Shown here one piece after another: positions 40,314-49,393 of a stretch of DNA of 64,000 nt (positions are counted from its first letter, which is position 1; each line of letters begins with the position of its first letter). Source of the stretch: Novosphingobium hassiacum (GTDB lineage: Bacteria; Pseudomonadota; Alphaproteobacteria; Sphingomonadales; Sphingomonadaceae); contig NZ_JACICY010000003.1 of NCBI RefSeq assembly GCF_014196055.1, forward strand, positions 248,001 through 312,000. Direction: 5' to 3'. The position numbers and the translations under genes are program-made. Below the pieces are notes generated by a model that saw only the letters and a program-made list of their open reading frames with translations, searched no databases and had not been told where the DNA came from.

Positions 40314-40793
40314 TTAGAAAACTCCTAGCCCAAGGCCTCCGCATAATGCCTGCCCCAGATTGCTACAATCTCGCAATACTTGGGCGCTCACCGTTTTGGT
40401 TGCGAGAATGGCTTCGGGCGTCTGTGCATCGGTGCAGACAATCATCGGATCTGCCACCCGCCGTAGCCGCCAGCCGGTCGCGATACGGTCGATCTGTCGC
40501 TGCGCCCCGGTGCCGTCCGATCCCGCCGCAATGATCGTCGCGAAGGGGCGCCCCTCGATCCGACCCAGTAACGGGTAGTAGCTGATGTCGAAGAACTCTT
40601 TCATCGCGCCGCTCATGGTGCCGAGGTTTTCGGGGCAACAGAACAAGTAGCCAGCCGCATCAAGAAGATCGCTTGGCGTCGCCTCATCTGCGCGCACCAG
40701 ACGACACGCCCCCTCGGCCTGCGCCCCCTCATGCGCCGCGCGTGCCATGGCTTCGGCAGCGCCGGTACGGCTGTGCCAGACGATCAGCAGCAT
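40314..40793 (-). CDS. Flavodoxin-like NAD(P)H-dependent oxidoreductase
   Basis: A 159-residue flavodoxin-fold protein. The start MLLIVWHSRTGAAEAMARAA contains the FMN phosphate loop (HSRTGA). The second flavin loop is CCPENLGTMSGAMKEFFDIS, followed by YPLLGRIEGRPFATIIAAGSDG, typical of the NADPH-dependent FMN reductase / flavodoxin_2 group. Several starts are possible (GTG 40826, ATG 40808, ATG 40793); the last fits family similarity. It is 4 bases downstream of the secreted-protein gene on the same strand. Physiological substrate unknown. Confidence 0.85.
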   Translation of the reverse strand: MLLIVWHSRTGAAEAMARAAHEGAQAEGACRLVRADEATPSDLLDAAGYLFCCPENLGTMSGAMKEFFDISYYPLLGRIEGRPFATIIAAGSDGTGAQRQIDRIATGWRLRRVADPMIVCTDAQTPEAILATKTVSAQVLRDCSNLGQALCGGLGLGVF

Positions 40794-40797
40794 CGGC

Positions 40798-42027
40798 TCA
40801 ACAACCATCTCCCGCCGAAGGTACACCCAACGTTCCGCTCAGCGCGCCGCCGAGCAAGCCGCCCAGCCCCTTCTTCTTCGGCTTGCACTGCGGCCGGTCC
40901 GGCACGTCGGCTGCGGCGTCTCCGATGCCTGCCACGCCGATGAGAAAACCAGTAGTCGAGCGATGCCGGATGCGCGCGGTCCATTCGAGCGCCCATTTCG
41001 CCTTCGGATCGGCAGGCTTGGGTGGATAGGAAAACGACTCTTCAGGCCCATAGGCATGCAAGGTTCCGAACATGAAATCGGGTGCCGCCACCTTGACCTC
41101 GGCAGGCACGGTGCACGTCGTCGTCTGCGGCGACATCACGGTTCGTGCCGTAACCAGCTTCGCCACTGTGGCAGGTGCCAGCCAATCCGAAAGGCCGCCG
41201 CCGAATTCGCGCGTCGCGCTCGACGACCACCACACGACATCGGTCATTTCCTGCCCGCGCTGGCCTTGCTTGCCACCGATGATCGACGCGTAATACCCGG
41301 TCGCGTCCGCCACAGCGCTCCAGCGCAGCAAGGTCGAGCCGCTCGGCTGCAGCGCGTTGGTGGCATTCAGAGGGGCCATGAAATCCTTGCCCAACGTGAA
41401 CGCCATCTCGGGAGAATAATTGCCCGATACGCGATGCGGCCCGATCAGCGAGGAATCCGGACGCGCGGACTTGCCATCGTCGGACGGCCAGTGCCCATAG
41501 GTCTTGCTCGATGCGGGCGAAACCCACCTGTCCATCGGCACTGCGCTGGAGAACAAGCCCGGCGGTACTTGTCCCGCAGCCAGCTTGCTGAAATCGATCA
41601 CCACCGGCTGGCCTTTTGGTGCATGCTCCCCGCAGCCCCAAAAGATCAACATACGGCCTTTGGGCCGCTGGAATTCCGCTGTGCCCGGCTGTGAAGGCGT
41701 GCCGACCGGGGTCTTGAGCAGCACTGACTTGCCCAACTTCGCACCCGTGGGCATGAAATGTTCGGCCTTCGGCTTGCCGTCTGCCGCTGCGCGCGAGGAC
41801 CCGATATCCAGCCACAGCATGTGCTGCGCCTTCGGCGTCCCTCCGAATGCCATGGACATGGCTGCAGCCATGCCGCCCTGTCCGCCCATGCCGCCGATAC
41901 CCGACATCGTTTCGGCGCGCATTTCGTAGCGCGCAACCGGACCGCTCGATTGGGCTACCACCACCGCAGCGCCGCCGCCTGCAAGCACCAATCCCGAAAT
42001 CGCAAAAGCTGTCGTCCTGGCCCGCAT
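40798..42027 (-). CDS. Secreted protein of unknown function with Gly/Met-rich segment
   Basis: A 409-residue exported protein beginning MRARTTAFAISGLVLAGGGA, with signal cleavage near VVVAQ. Shortly after, residues about 40-62 form a Gly/Met-rich run (MSGIGGMGGQGGMAAAMSMA). The rest is beta-rich with many tryptophans (MLIFWGCGEH, LLRWSAVADATGYYASIIGG, VVWWSSSATREFGG), and the C-terminus has a lysine cluster and GGLLGGALSGTLG. I do not recognise the family, though sphingomonads carry similar proteins. The ATG at 42027 has AAAGGA upstream. Divergent from recJ. Confidence 0.82.
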   Translation of the reverse strand: MRARTTAFAISGLVLAGGGAAVVVAQSSGPVARYEMRAETMSGIGGMGGQGGMAAAMSMAFGGTPKAQHMLWLDIGSSRAAADGKPKAEHFMPTGAKLGKSVLLKTPVGTPSQPGTAEFQRPKGRMLIFWGCGEHAPKGQPVVIDFSKLAAGQVPPGLFSSAVPMDRWVSPASSKTYGHWPSDDGKSARPDSSLIGPHRVSGNYSPEMAFTLGKDFMAPLNATNALQPSGSTLLRWSAVADATGYYASIIGGKQGQRGQEMTDVVWWSSSATREFGGGLSDWLAPATVAKLVTARTVMSPQTTTCTVPAEVKVAAPDFMFGTLHAYGPEESFSYPPKPADPKAKWALEWTARIRHRSTTGFLIGVAGIGDAAADVPDRPQCKPKKKGLGGLLGGALSGTLGVPSAGDGC

Positions 42028-42185
42028 CCTCGCGTCCTTTCGCACCTGAGCTGTCGCGGACGGACCTTGTGGAGTCGTCCACCGAATCGATGAGACCATA
42101 TGCCCAAGGGACAAATCAATGATCGTGCGCAAATGCACTCAAACGCGCTCTTTCGAGTAACCCCCACATGGTCTAGCGCAGATGC

Positions 42186-43961
42186 ATGATTCCAGTCACC
42201 GCAATCACCCGATCGTTGTCAGGCCAGGCTTGGCGCTGGCGCGGCGGCAACATGGACATGGGCGCGGGCGGCAATGCCCCGGGCGATGACCTCGTCACGC
42301 AACTCCTGCTCTCGCGCGGCGTTTCGCGCGACGATCTTGACCGGCACCGCCGGCCGACCTTGCGCGATTTCCTGCCCGATCCGTCAATCTTCCAGGACAT
42401 GGACAAAGCCGCACACCGCCTTGCCAATGCGGTCATGGCCAATGAACGCATCACGATCTACGGCGATTACGACGTCGATGGCGCCACCAGCGCGGCCCTG
42501 CTGATCCTGCTACTGCGGGATCTCGGCGTCGATGCGGGTCACTATATCCCCGACCGCCTTCTCGAAGGCTATGGTCCCTCGGGCGAGGCGCTGGTCCGCC
42601 TCGCGCGTGACGGCTCAAGCCTGATCGTCACCGTCGATTGCGGCGCGATGGCACACGAGGCGCTGGCCGCAGCCCATGCCGAAGGCGTCGACGTGATCGT
42701 GGTCGATCACCATAAGTGCGCGTCCGAACTCCCCCTCACCGCGGCGCTGGTCAATCCCAACCGGCTCGACGAATGCGATGAAGCCGCCGCACACGGGCAC
42801 CTTGCCGCAGTCGGCGTTGCGTTTCTGCTGGCCATCGCCACCGTCAGAGAACTGCGCGGTCGCGGCTACTTCACCAGCCGTACCGCACCCGACCTGATGC
42901 GCCTGCTGGATCTGGTCGCGCTCGGCACCGTGGCCGACGTCGCGCAGTTGAAGGGCCTTAATCGCGCCCTGGTCAGCCAGGGCCTCAAGATCATGGCAAG
43001 GCGCGAGAACATCGGCCTGTCCGCGCTGATCGACGCCAGCCGCCTCAATCGCGCCCCCACCTGCAGCGACCTCGGCTTCGCGCTCGGCCCGCGCATCAAT
43101 GCAGGCGGCCGAGTCGGTGAGGCAACGCTTGGCGTGCGCCTGCTGACCACGCAGGATGCAGGCGAAGCCCGCGCCATCTCCGCTCAACTCTCGCTGCTCA
43201 ACGAAGAGCGGCGCGGAATCGAACAGGAAGTGCAGGAAGCCGCCGAAGCGCAGATCGCCTCCCAGCACAACCGCGCGGTCATCGTCGTCGCAGGGCACGG
43301 CTGGCACCCCGGCGTGATCGGCATCGTTGCCGGTCGCATCAAGGAAAAGACCGGCAAGCCCGCGTTGGTCATTGCGCTCGATGCGGACGAAGCCGGTAAC
43401 GGCAAGGGGTCCGGCCGTTCCATCGCAGGCGTCGATCTTGGCGCGGCCATCATCGCCGCACGTGCCGAGGGCTTGCTCATCGCGGGCGGCGGCCACGCGA
43501 TGGCCTGCGGGCTGACGATTGACCCATCGAAGCTGGAGGCCCTGTCCGACTGGCTCGATGATCGCCTTGCCCGCGAAGTCTCCGGCTCCAGGCTTTCGCA
43601 GGCCCTGACACTCGACCTCTCGCTCAGTCCCGGCGGCCTCACCCCCGATCTGGTCGAACTGCTCGAAACGGCAGGCCCGTTCGGGATCGGCTGGCCCGGC
43701 CCGCGCATCGCGGTCGGCCCGGTACGGCTGGTCAAATGCGATCTCGTCGGCACCGATCACGTCCGCATGATCGCGGGCGGCAGCGACGGGCGCTCGTTCA
43801 AGGCGATAGCCTTCCGCGCCGCCCAGACAGAACTCGGCCAGACCTTGCTTCACGCCTCGCGCGGTCGGCACTTGTGGCTTGCCGGACGCGCCAAGATCGA
43901 CGACTGGGGCAGCCGCCCCGCGGCCGAACTCCACGTCGAGGACGCAGCGTTTGCCGACTGA
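42186..43961 (+). CDS. recJ: Single-stranded-DNA-specific exonuclease RecJ
   Basis: RecJ degrades ssDNA 5' to 3' in recombination and mismatch repair. The 591-residue protein has DHH-family motifs: TIYGDYDVDGATSAALL (motif I), VDCGAMAHEALAAAH, IVVDHHK (DHH), and the DHHA1 domain GWHPGVIGIVAGRIKEKTGK with GSGRSIAG and IAGGGHAMACGLTI. The start at 42186 lacks a clear RBS, but the family usually begins with a similar SLSGQAWRWR segment. Followed by two tRNA genes. Confidence 0.97.
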   Translation: MIPVTAITRSLSGQAWRWRGGNMDMGAGGNAPGDDLVTQLLLSRGVSRDDLDRHRRPTLRDFLPDPSIFQDMDKAAHRLANAVMANERITIYGDYDVDGATSAALLILLLRDLGVDAGHYIPDRLLEGYGPSGEALVRLARDGSSLIVTVDCGAMAHEALAAAHAEGVDVIVVDHHKCASELPLTAALVNPNRLDECDEAAAHGHLAAVGVAFLLAIATVRELRGRGYFTSRTAPDLMRLLDLVALGTVADVAQLKGLNRALVSQGLKIMARRENIGLSALIDASRLNRAPTCSDLGFALGPRINAGGRVGEATLGVRLLTTQDAGEARAISAQLSLLNEERRGIEQEVQEAAEAQIASQHNRAVIVVAGHGWHPGVIGIVAGRIKEKTGKPALVIALDADEAGNGKGSGRSIAGVDLGAAIIAARAEGLLIAGGGHAMACGLTIDPSKLEALSDWLDDRLAREVSGSRLSQALTLDLSLSPGGLTPDLVELLETAGPFGIGWPGPRIAVGPVRLVKCDLVGTDHVRMIAGGSDGRSFKAIAFRAAQTELGQTLLHASRGRHLWLAGRAKIDDWGSRPAAELHVEDAAFAD

Positions 43962-43985
43962 CCCTTGGTACATCCAAATGGATGC

Positions 43986-44014
43986 TTGACGGCCCGCGCT
44001 CCTGCTTTTAGAGG
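43986..44014 (+). promoter_or_regulatory. Candidate promoter of the tRNA-Glu pair
   Basis: TTGACG (43986-43991), 17 bases, then TAGAGG (44009-44014), 31 bases before the first tRNA. The -10 is GC-rich but in the right place for a stable-RNA promoter. Confidence 0.45.
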
Positions 44015-44044
44015 CGCGGACCTGCACAGCGGCGCAAGCCCAGT

Positions 44045-44119
44045 GGCCCCATCGTCTAGCGGTTAGGACGCGGCCCTTTCACGGCTGAAACACGGGTTCG
44101 ATTCCCGTTGGGGTCACCA
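44045..44119 (+). tRNA. tRNA-Glu (anticodon UUC)
   Basis: 75 bases including an encoded CCA. The acceptor arms GGCCCCA and TGGGGTC pair in seven positions (one G-T). The D arm is GTCTAGCGGTTAGGAC. The anticodon stem CGGCC/GGCTG encloses CTTTCAC with anticodon TTC. The T arm is ACGGG TTCGATT CCCGT. Confidence 0.97.
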
Positions 44120-44177
44120 TTCTTTTCCCGTATGATCGGGATGGTGATAGCAGCGAATTGTACGGCCACTTCCAAGC

Positions 44178-44252
44178 GGCCCCTTCGTCTAGCGGTTAGG
44201 ACGCGGCCCTCTCACGGCTGAAACACGGGTTCGATTCCCGTAGGGGTCACCA
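44178..44252 (+). tRNA. tRNA-Glu (anticodon CUC)
   Basis: 75 bases including CCA, almost identical to the tRNA 59 bases upstream. It differs in the acceptor (GGCCCCT/AGGGGTC, still paired) and in the anticodon loop CTCTCAC, giving anticodon CTC. It looks like a tandem duplicate that specialised to read GAG, the frequent glutamate codon in high-GC genomes. Confidence 0.97.
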
Positions 44253-44416
44253 GGATTTTTCGAACCGCTTGTGCCCCGCGCGACTCCTGATACGAATTTG
44301 ACAGTCTGGCCACCGCACTTGCGTACAGTGCTCGTGCTGGCATATCCCGCGTCAATTCGGCGGCCACTGACGGTCACTGATTCGCAAAGCACAAGCTAAC
44401 CAAACGGCGTTATCGG

Positions 44417-45613
44417 ATGACTGGCTTGTCGCTGCCTCTTCCCAGCATTTTCGTCGCGCTGTGCGCTGGCATCGTGATGTATTTCGGCGGTGCCGGCATC
44501 TGGCTCTCGTTGACGATCGTCGTCGTGTGGCTCGCAACGCTGTGGCTTGCCCGACCCGAACCGACCGTTGAAACCATCACGCGCGATGATGGCAGCGTTT
44601 CGCGCCAGACGATGATCGAACTGGTCGAACCCTTCGGCCTGCCCATCCTGATGCTCGACGGACAGCGCATCGCTGCCGCCAATGCCTCTGCGCGCGAGGA
44701 GCTGGGCAGCCACATCGTCGGTCAGGACGCACGCGTCGCGCTGCGCCATCCCGAGGCCATCCAGCTTCTGGCCAAGCCGCAGGGGCGCGCGCTTGTGCGG
44801 GGCCTCACCGGCGCGCGCAGCATCTGGCAGGTCAGCCGCGTGCCGATCGACGAGCGCTTTTCGCTGATCGAGATGGTCAACCGCACCGCCGAAGCCGACA
44901 TCAGCCGCGCCCACACCGATTTCGTCGCCAACGCCAGCCACGAGCTGCGCACCCCGCTCGCCTCGATCATCGGCTATATCGAAACGCTCGCCGATCCCGA
45001 TGCCAAGGTCGATGAAGCGACGGCCGCCAAATTCCACAACACCGTCCTGCGCGAATCCCGCCGCCTGCAGAGCCTCGTCGAGGATCTCATGTCGCTTTCG
45101 CGGATCGAAGCGGAAAAGCACGATGTCCCACGCGATCGCATCGACCTTGCGCAACTCGTCTCCAGCATCGGCAGCGAAGTCGGCATGACCCGCGGCGACG
45201 ACCGCCTTCACGTCGAAGCGGCCGAGGCCGTCGTCTGCGGCGACCGCCAGCAACTCGACCAGCTCGTCCGCAACCTGATCGACAATGCCTTCAAGTATGG
45301 CGACCCCGTGAAGCCCGTCGAGGTCAGGCTAACCGCACAGGGCGGCGAGGCCGAATTGACCGTGATCGACAAAGGCGAAGGCATTCACCCCGATCACCTC
45401 CCCTACCTCACCCGCCGCTTCTACCGCACCGACCCTGGCCGCAGTCGCGCAGCGGGCGGCACCGGCCTGGGCCTTGCCATCGTCAAGCACATCGTCGAGC
45501 GCCATCGCGGCAAGCTCGACATCGCCAGCGCGCCGGGCGTCGGCACGACCGTCAGCGTGCGAATGCCGCTGTCCGGCCCTCCTTCGCCCACCGCGCCCGA
45601 ACCGCTGTCATAA
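44417..45613 (+). CDS. phoR: Phosphate regulon sensor histidine kinase PhoR
   Basis: A 398-residue membrane kinase that phosphorylates PhoB under phosphate limitation. Two N-terminal hydrophobic helices (residues about 8-45) are followed by a PAS-like region (GLPILMLDGQRIAAANASAR). The dimerisation H-box is NASHELRTPLASIIGY with His175 as phosphoacceptor. The ATPase domain shows NLIDNAFKYGDP, VIDKGEGIHPDHLP and GGTGLGLAIVKHIVERHRG. It precedes pst, whereas phoB is at the far end of the locus. Confidence 0.94.
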   Translation: MTGLSLPLPSIFVALCAGIVMYFGGAGIWLSLTIVVVWLATLWLARPEPTVETITRDDGSVSRQTMIELVEPFGLPILMLDGQRIAAANASAREELGSHIVGQDARVALRHPEAIQLLAKPQGRALVRGLTGARSIWQVSRVPIDERFSLIEMVNRTAEADISRAHTDFVANASHELRTPLASIIGYIETLADPDAKVDEATAAKFHNTVLRESRRLQSLVEDLMSLSRIEAEKHDVPRDRIDLAQLVSSIGSEVGMTRGDDRLHVEAAEAVVCGDRQQLDQLVRNLIDNAFKYGDPVKPVEVRLTAQGGEAELTVIDKGEGIHPDHLPYLTRRFYRTDPGRSRAAGGTGLGLAIVKHIVERHRGKLDIASAPGVGTTVSVRMPLSGPPSPTAPEPLS

Positions 45614-45622
45614 AGCTGTCAC
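45605..45622 (+). promoter_or_regulatory. Pho box upstream of pstS
   Basis: CTGTCATAAAGCTGTCAC matches the enterobacterial Pho box nearly perfectly: two TGTCA repeats 11 bases apart with an AT-rich middle. It lies 49 bases before the pstS ATG and overlaps the last codons and stop of phoR. PhoB binding should activate pstSCAB-phoU-phoB here. Confidence 0.88.
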
Positions 45623-45670
45623 GCAACCGTCGCATTGGCCGCTAAGCCAACAGGGACGAAAGCTGAAACC

Positions 45671-46717
45671 ATGTCGATGATTCGAACGATAGCCCTCACC
45701 GCCGCCGCATCAGGCGCCCTCGCTCTTGCCGGTTGCGGATCGCAGGAAGCGGGCACCCGCGACCAGGTCCGCGCGGTCGGATCGTCCACCGTCTATCCCT
45801 TTGCCAAGGCGGTCGCCGAATCGCTGGCCAAGGCCGATCCCTCGATCAAGTCGCCGATCATCGAATCGACCGGCACTGGCGCTGGCATGAAGCTGTTCTG
45901 CGCTGGCGTCGGCGCCCAGTTCCCCGACATCGCGAACGCGTCGCGCCGGATGAAGAAGTCCGAGTTCGCAGATTGCCAGAAGAGCGGCGTCAAGGACATC
46001 GTCGAGATTCAGGTCGGCCTCGATGGCGTTGCTTTCGCCGAAGCCCAGAACGGCCCTGGCTTCGCGCTCAGCCCGGAAGACGTCTACAAGGCTCTGGCCA
46101 AGACGCCTTACGGCAAGCCGCAGACCGCCAAGACCTGGAAAGACGTCAACCCGTCGCTCCCCGCCGAACCGATCCTCGTCTACGGCCCGCCCTCAACTTC
46201 GGGAACGCGCGATGCGCTCAAGGAGCTGATCCTCACCAAGGGTTGTGACGAAAACGCCGAGATGAAGGCACTCAAGGACGGCGACAAGGACCGCCACGAC
46301 AAGGTCTGCGGCGACGTCCGTGATGACGGTGCCTATGTCGATGCCGGCGAGAACGACAATCTGATCGTCCAGAAGATCGAGGCCAACCCCAAGGCAATCG
46401 GCATCTTCGGCTTTTCCTATCTCGAAGAGAACGAAGGCCGGATCAAGGGTCTGACGATGAAGGGCGTGACGCCCACGTATGCCACGATCTCCGACTTCAG
46501 CTATCCCGGCGCGCGCCCGCTCTACATCTACGTCAAGAAGGCGCATCTCAAGGCAATCCCCGGACTTGCCGGTTTTGTCACTGAATGGTCAAAGCTGTGG
46601 TCCAAGGATGGCGTGCTTGCCAAGCTGGGGATGGTCGTCGCGCCCGACGATGTGCTTGCCGCAAGCGCCAAGGCTGTTAACGACCTTCCGGTCCTTGATG
46701 GCGCCGAATTGAAGTAA
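45671..46717 (+). CDS. pstS: Phosphate-binding protein PstS (lipoprotein)
   Basis: The periplasmic phosphate receptor of the Pst ABC importer. The 348-residue precursor has a lipoprotein signal ending LALAGCGSQ (lipobox Cys). The phosphate-binding motifs are VGSSTVYPF, ESTGTGAGMKLF and YGPPSTSGTRDALKELI. The ATG at 45671 is preferred over an in-frame ATG at 45635 that would precede the signal peptide. Expression should be PhoB-dependent through the Pho box just upstream. Confidence 0.96.
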   Translation: MSMIRTIALTAAASGALALAGCGSQEAGTRDQVRAVGSSTVYPFAKAVAESLAKADPSIKSPIIESTGTGAGMKLFCAGVGAQFPDIANASRRMKKSEFADCQKSGVKDIVEIQVGLDGVAFAEAQNGPGFALSPEDVYKALAKTPYGKPQTAKTWKDVNPSLPAEPILVYGPPSTSGTRDALKELILTKGCDENAEMKALKDGDKDRHDKVCGDVRDDGAYVDAGENDNLIVQKIEANPKAIGIFGFSYLEENEGRIKGLTMKGVTPTYATISDFSYPGARPLYIYVKKAHLKAIPGLAGFVTEWSKLWSKDGVLAKLGMVVAPDDVLAASAKAVNDLPVLDGAELK

Positions 46718-46736
46718 CGGGGGAATTTCCGCAGTC

Positions 46737-48119
46737 ATGTCGCCAGCCATCCTGTTACTGCTCGCCTTCGGGCTGAGCTTGCTCGGTTGGCTGGCGGCAC
46801 GTTCTCGTGCCTGGGCATTCCGGCGCAAGGATCCGCAGGTCCGCCTGCATTCTCTGCCGAACTTCCACGGCTGGTACGTCGCCCTGTGGGTCGGCGTTCC
46901 CGCGCTGCTGTTCGCCGCGCTCTGGGCTGCGATCAGCCCCGCACTGATCACCGGCCACGTTCTTGCCGACCCTGCTTCTGCGGTTCTGCCAAACTTCGGG
47001 TTCGAACGTGAGACGCTGCTCGCCGAAGCCCGCTCGGTCGCCACAGGCCGCGCCTTCGGCGTGTTCAACGAAGAGGCGCAGGCTCTCGTCGCGCCCTATC
47101 GTACCGCGATCACCCTGTTCGATTCGATCGGTCTGGTCGTCACGATCCTCGTCGCCTTTGCCGGAGGCGCGTTCGCCTTCCTCCGCCTGAAACCCGATTT
47201 CACCGCCCGCACCCGTGTCGAGCGTGCGGTCATGGCGCTGCTCCTGATCGCCTCGCTCGTCGCAATCCTCACCACCATCGGCATCATCGCCAGCTTGGTG
47301 TTCGAGACCATCCGCTTCTTCGGCATGGTCTCGCCGCTCGATTTCCTGTTCGGCACCCACTGGTCGCCCGACCCGATGAGTGCGGGCGCGCCCGATGGCA
47401 GCGAATACGGTGCGATCCCGCTGTTCTGGGGCACGATCTACATCGGCGCGATCATCGCCATGATCGTCGCCATTCCGCTCGGCTTGATGAGCGCGATCTT
47501 CCTCACCCAATACGCCAGCAACACTGTGCGCAAGGTGGTGAAGCCGTTGCTCGAAGTCCTCGCAGGCGTGCCGACCGTGGTCTACGGGTACTTCGCCGCG
47601 CTCACCGTCGCGCCGATGGTGCGCGACGCCGCACATGCCATCGGGATCACCAACGCGTCTACCGAAAGCGCAATGGCGGCGGGCCTCGTCATGGGCGTGA
47701 TGATCATCCCGTTCGTCTCCTCGATGGCTGACGATTCCATCGCCGCAGTACCGCAAGCCATGCGCGACGGCAGCCTGGCGATGGGCGCGACGACCGCCGA
47801 AACCATCCGCAAGGTGATCGTGCCTGCAGCCCTGCCCGGCATCGTTGCCGGCGTCATGCTCGCCATCAGCCGCGCCATCGGCGAGACGATGATCGTGGTC
47901 ATGGCCGCAGGGGCCTCTGCCAATCTCACCGGCAATCCGTTCGAAAGCATGACCACGGTCACATTCCAGATCGTCGCCATGCTGACCGGCGAAGGCAGCT
48001 TCGACCATCCCGCCACCTTGTCCGCATTCGCGCTGGGCATGGTCCTGTTCCTGGTCACGCTGACCCTGAACTTCATCGCCCTGCGCGTGGTCAAACGCTA
48101 CCGCGAAGCTTATGAGTGA
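46737..48119 (+). CDS. pstC: Phosphate ABC transporter permease PstC
   Basis: One of the two Pst membrane subunits. At 460 residues it is longer than enterobacterial PstC (about 320) because of an N-terminal extension with two extra hydrophobic helices and a loop (residues 1-150). The binding-protein-dependent transport domain includes LEVLAGVPTVVYGYFAALTV, and the EAA loop is in MGATTAETIRKVIVPAALPGIVAG. The longer form is usual in alphaproteobacteria. It overlaps pstA by 8 bases. Confidence 0.95.
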   Translation: MSPAILLLLAFGLSLLGWLAARSRAWAFRRKDPQVRLHSLPNFHGWYVALWVGVPALLFAALWAAISPALITGHVLADPASAVLPNFGFERETLLAEARSVATGRAFGVFNEEAQALVAPYRTAITLFDSIGLVVTILVAFAGGAFAFLRLKPDFTARTRVERAVMALLLIASLVAILTTIGIIASLVFETIRFFGMVSPLDFLFGTHWSPDPMSAGAPDGSEYGAIPLFWGTIYIGAIIAMIVAIPLGLMSAIFLTQYASNTVRKVVKPLLEVLAGVPTVVYGYFAALTVAPMVRDAAHAIGITNASTESAMAAGLVMGVMIIPFVSSMADDSIAAVPQAMRDGSLAMGATTAETIRKVIVPAALPGIVAGVMLAISRAIGETMIVVMAAGASANLTGNPFESMTTVTFQIVAMLTGEGSFDHPATLSAFALGMVLFLVTLTLNFIALRVVKRYREAYE

Positions 48120-49392
48120 TCCCGTGAACAACGATGCCGTCACCCCGGGTGAGCGCAGCGAATTGCAGGTCCGCCGCAACGCGATGATGGTCCGTGGCCT
48201 TGCCCGGCGCAAGGCTGCCGATCGCTGGTTCCGCTGGCTCGGTTTCATCGCTGTGGCCTTTTCGGGCGCGATGCTCGCGTTCCTGCTGGTCAACATGACC
48301 TCGGCCGGCGTTGGCGGCTTCCAGCGCAGCGAAGTGCGCTTTGCCATCCCGCTGGCAGGTGCCATGCAGATCGACGCAGAGCGCCTGACCCAACCCGACC
48401 CACTCGGTGGCCTCGAACTCGCAGGCCTCCCCAAGGTCGTAGAGGACGCCGCCACCGCCGGGCTCGGCAGCGATGGACTGCTGGCCGATGGTGCGTGGCG
48501 CGAAGTGGCCACTACGCTGATCGAAGATCCCTCGTTGCTCAATGGCACGCTTCGGGTTTCGCTTCCTGCCAGCGACCCACTCGCCAACGCCCAGCGCGGC
48601 GACGGCAAAGTGGCGCTGCAGCCTGTCGCCCGCAAGCTGGTCTCCGAAGGCAAGCTGGTTCGCGCCTTCGACAAGGGCTTCCTCAGCCGCTCGGACGCCA
48701 CCAGCCCCCAATCGGTCGGCATCTGGGGCGCGCTCAAGGGCTCGATGCTGACGATGTTCATCACGCTGATCCTGGCCTTCCCGGTCGGCGTGCTCTCGGC
48801 GCTCTATCTTGAGGAATACGCGCCCAAGAACCGCTGGACCGAATGGATCGAAATCTCGATCAACAACCTCGCAGCTGTCCCCTCGATCATCTTCGGCCTG
48901 CTCGGGCTCGCCGTGTTCCTCGCGATCTTTCCGAACTTCCGCTCGGCCCCGCTGATCGGCGGTATGACGCTCGCGCTGATGACGATGCCGGTCATCGTCA
49001 TCTCGGGCCGCAACGCGATCAAGGCGGTGCCGCCATCGATCCGCGACGCTGCGCTCGCCATCGGCGCAAGCAAGGTCCAAGTCGTGTTTCATCACGTCCT
49101 GCCCCTCGCCCTGCCCGGCATCCTTACCGGCACGATCATCGGCATGGCCCGCGCGCTGGGCGAGACCGCACCGCTGCTGATGATCGGCATGCGCGCCTTC
49201 GTTGCCAGCGCCCCATCGGGCTTCACCTCGCCGTCGAGCGTGTTGCCCGTCCAGATCTTCCTGTGGTCCGACGAGATCGACCGCGGCTTCGTCGAGCGTA
49301 CCAGCGCTGCGATCGTCGTCCTGCTCGTCTTCCTGCTCCTGATGAACGGTATCGCGATCTACTTGCGCAACCGCTTCGAACAACGGTGGTAA
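48112..49392 (+). CDS. pstA: Phosphate ABC transporter permease PstA
   Basis: The second Pst membrane subunit. The 426 residues include a large N-terminal part (cytoplasmic tail, one helix and a periplasmic region of about 170 residues, DUF3333-like) before the permease core. The core has [38 protein letters not shown] and the EAA loop [20 protein letters not shown]. Length is normal for alphaproteobacteria. The ATG lies inside the end of pstC. Confidence 0.95.
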   Translation: MSDPVNNDAVTPGERSELQVRRNAMMVRGLARRKAADRWFRWLGFIAVAFSGAMLAFLLVNMTSAGVGGFQRSEVRFAIPLAGAMQIDAERLTQPDPLGGLELAGLPKVVEDAATAGLGSDGLLADGAWREVATTLIEDPSLLNGTLRVSLPASDPLANAQRGDGKVALQPVARKLVSEGKLVRAFDKGFLSRSDATSPQSVGIWGALKGSMLTMFITLILAFPVGVLSALYLEEYAPKNRWTEWIEISINNLAAVPSIIFGLLGLAVFLAIFPNFRSAPLIGGMTLALMTMPVIVISGRNAIKAVPPSIRDAALAIGASKVQVVFHHVLPLALPGILTGTIIGMARALGETAPLLMIGMRAFVASAPSGFTSPSSVLPVQIFLWSDEIDRGFVERTSAAIVVLLVFLLLMNGIAIYLRNRFEQRW

Positions 49393-49393
49393 A

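Noticed and set aside
44189-44392. Short ORF on the minus strand across the second tRNA-Glu
   Set aside because: Its translation (GDPYGNRTRVSAVRGPRPNR) is the well-known spurious product of tRNA sequence read in antisense.
44253-44416. Gene in the 164-base gap between the second tRNA and phoR
   Set aside because: No frame has coding character. A TTGACA hexamer lies within it, but I could not place a convincing -10, so no promoter is listed.
46755-48764. 669-codon open frame on the minus strand opposite pstC and pstA
   Set aside because: Shadow of two certain genes. The His/Asp/Arg-rich sequence has no domain, and it spans the junction of both genes.
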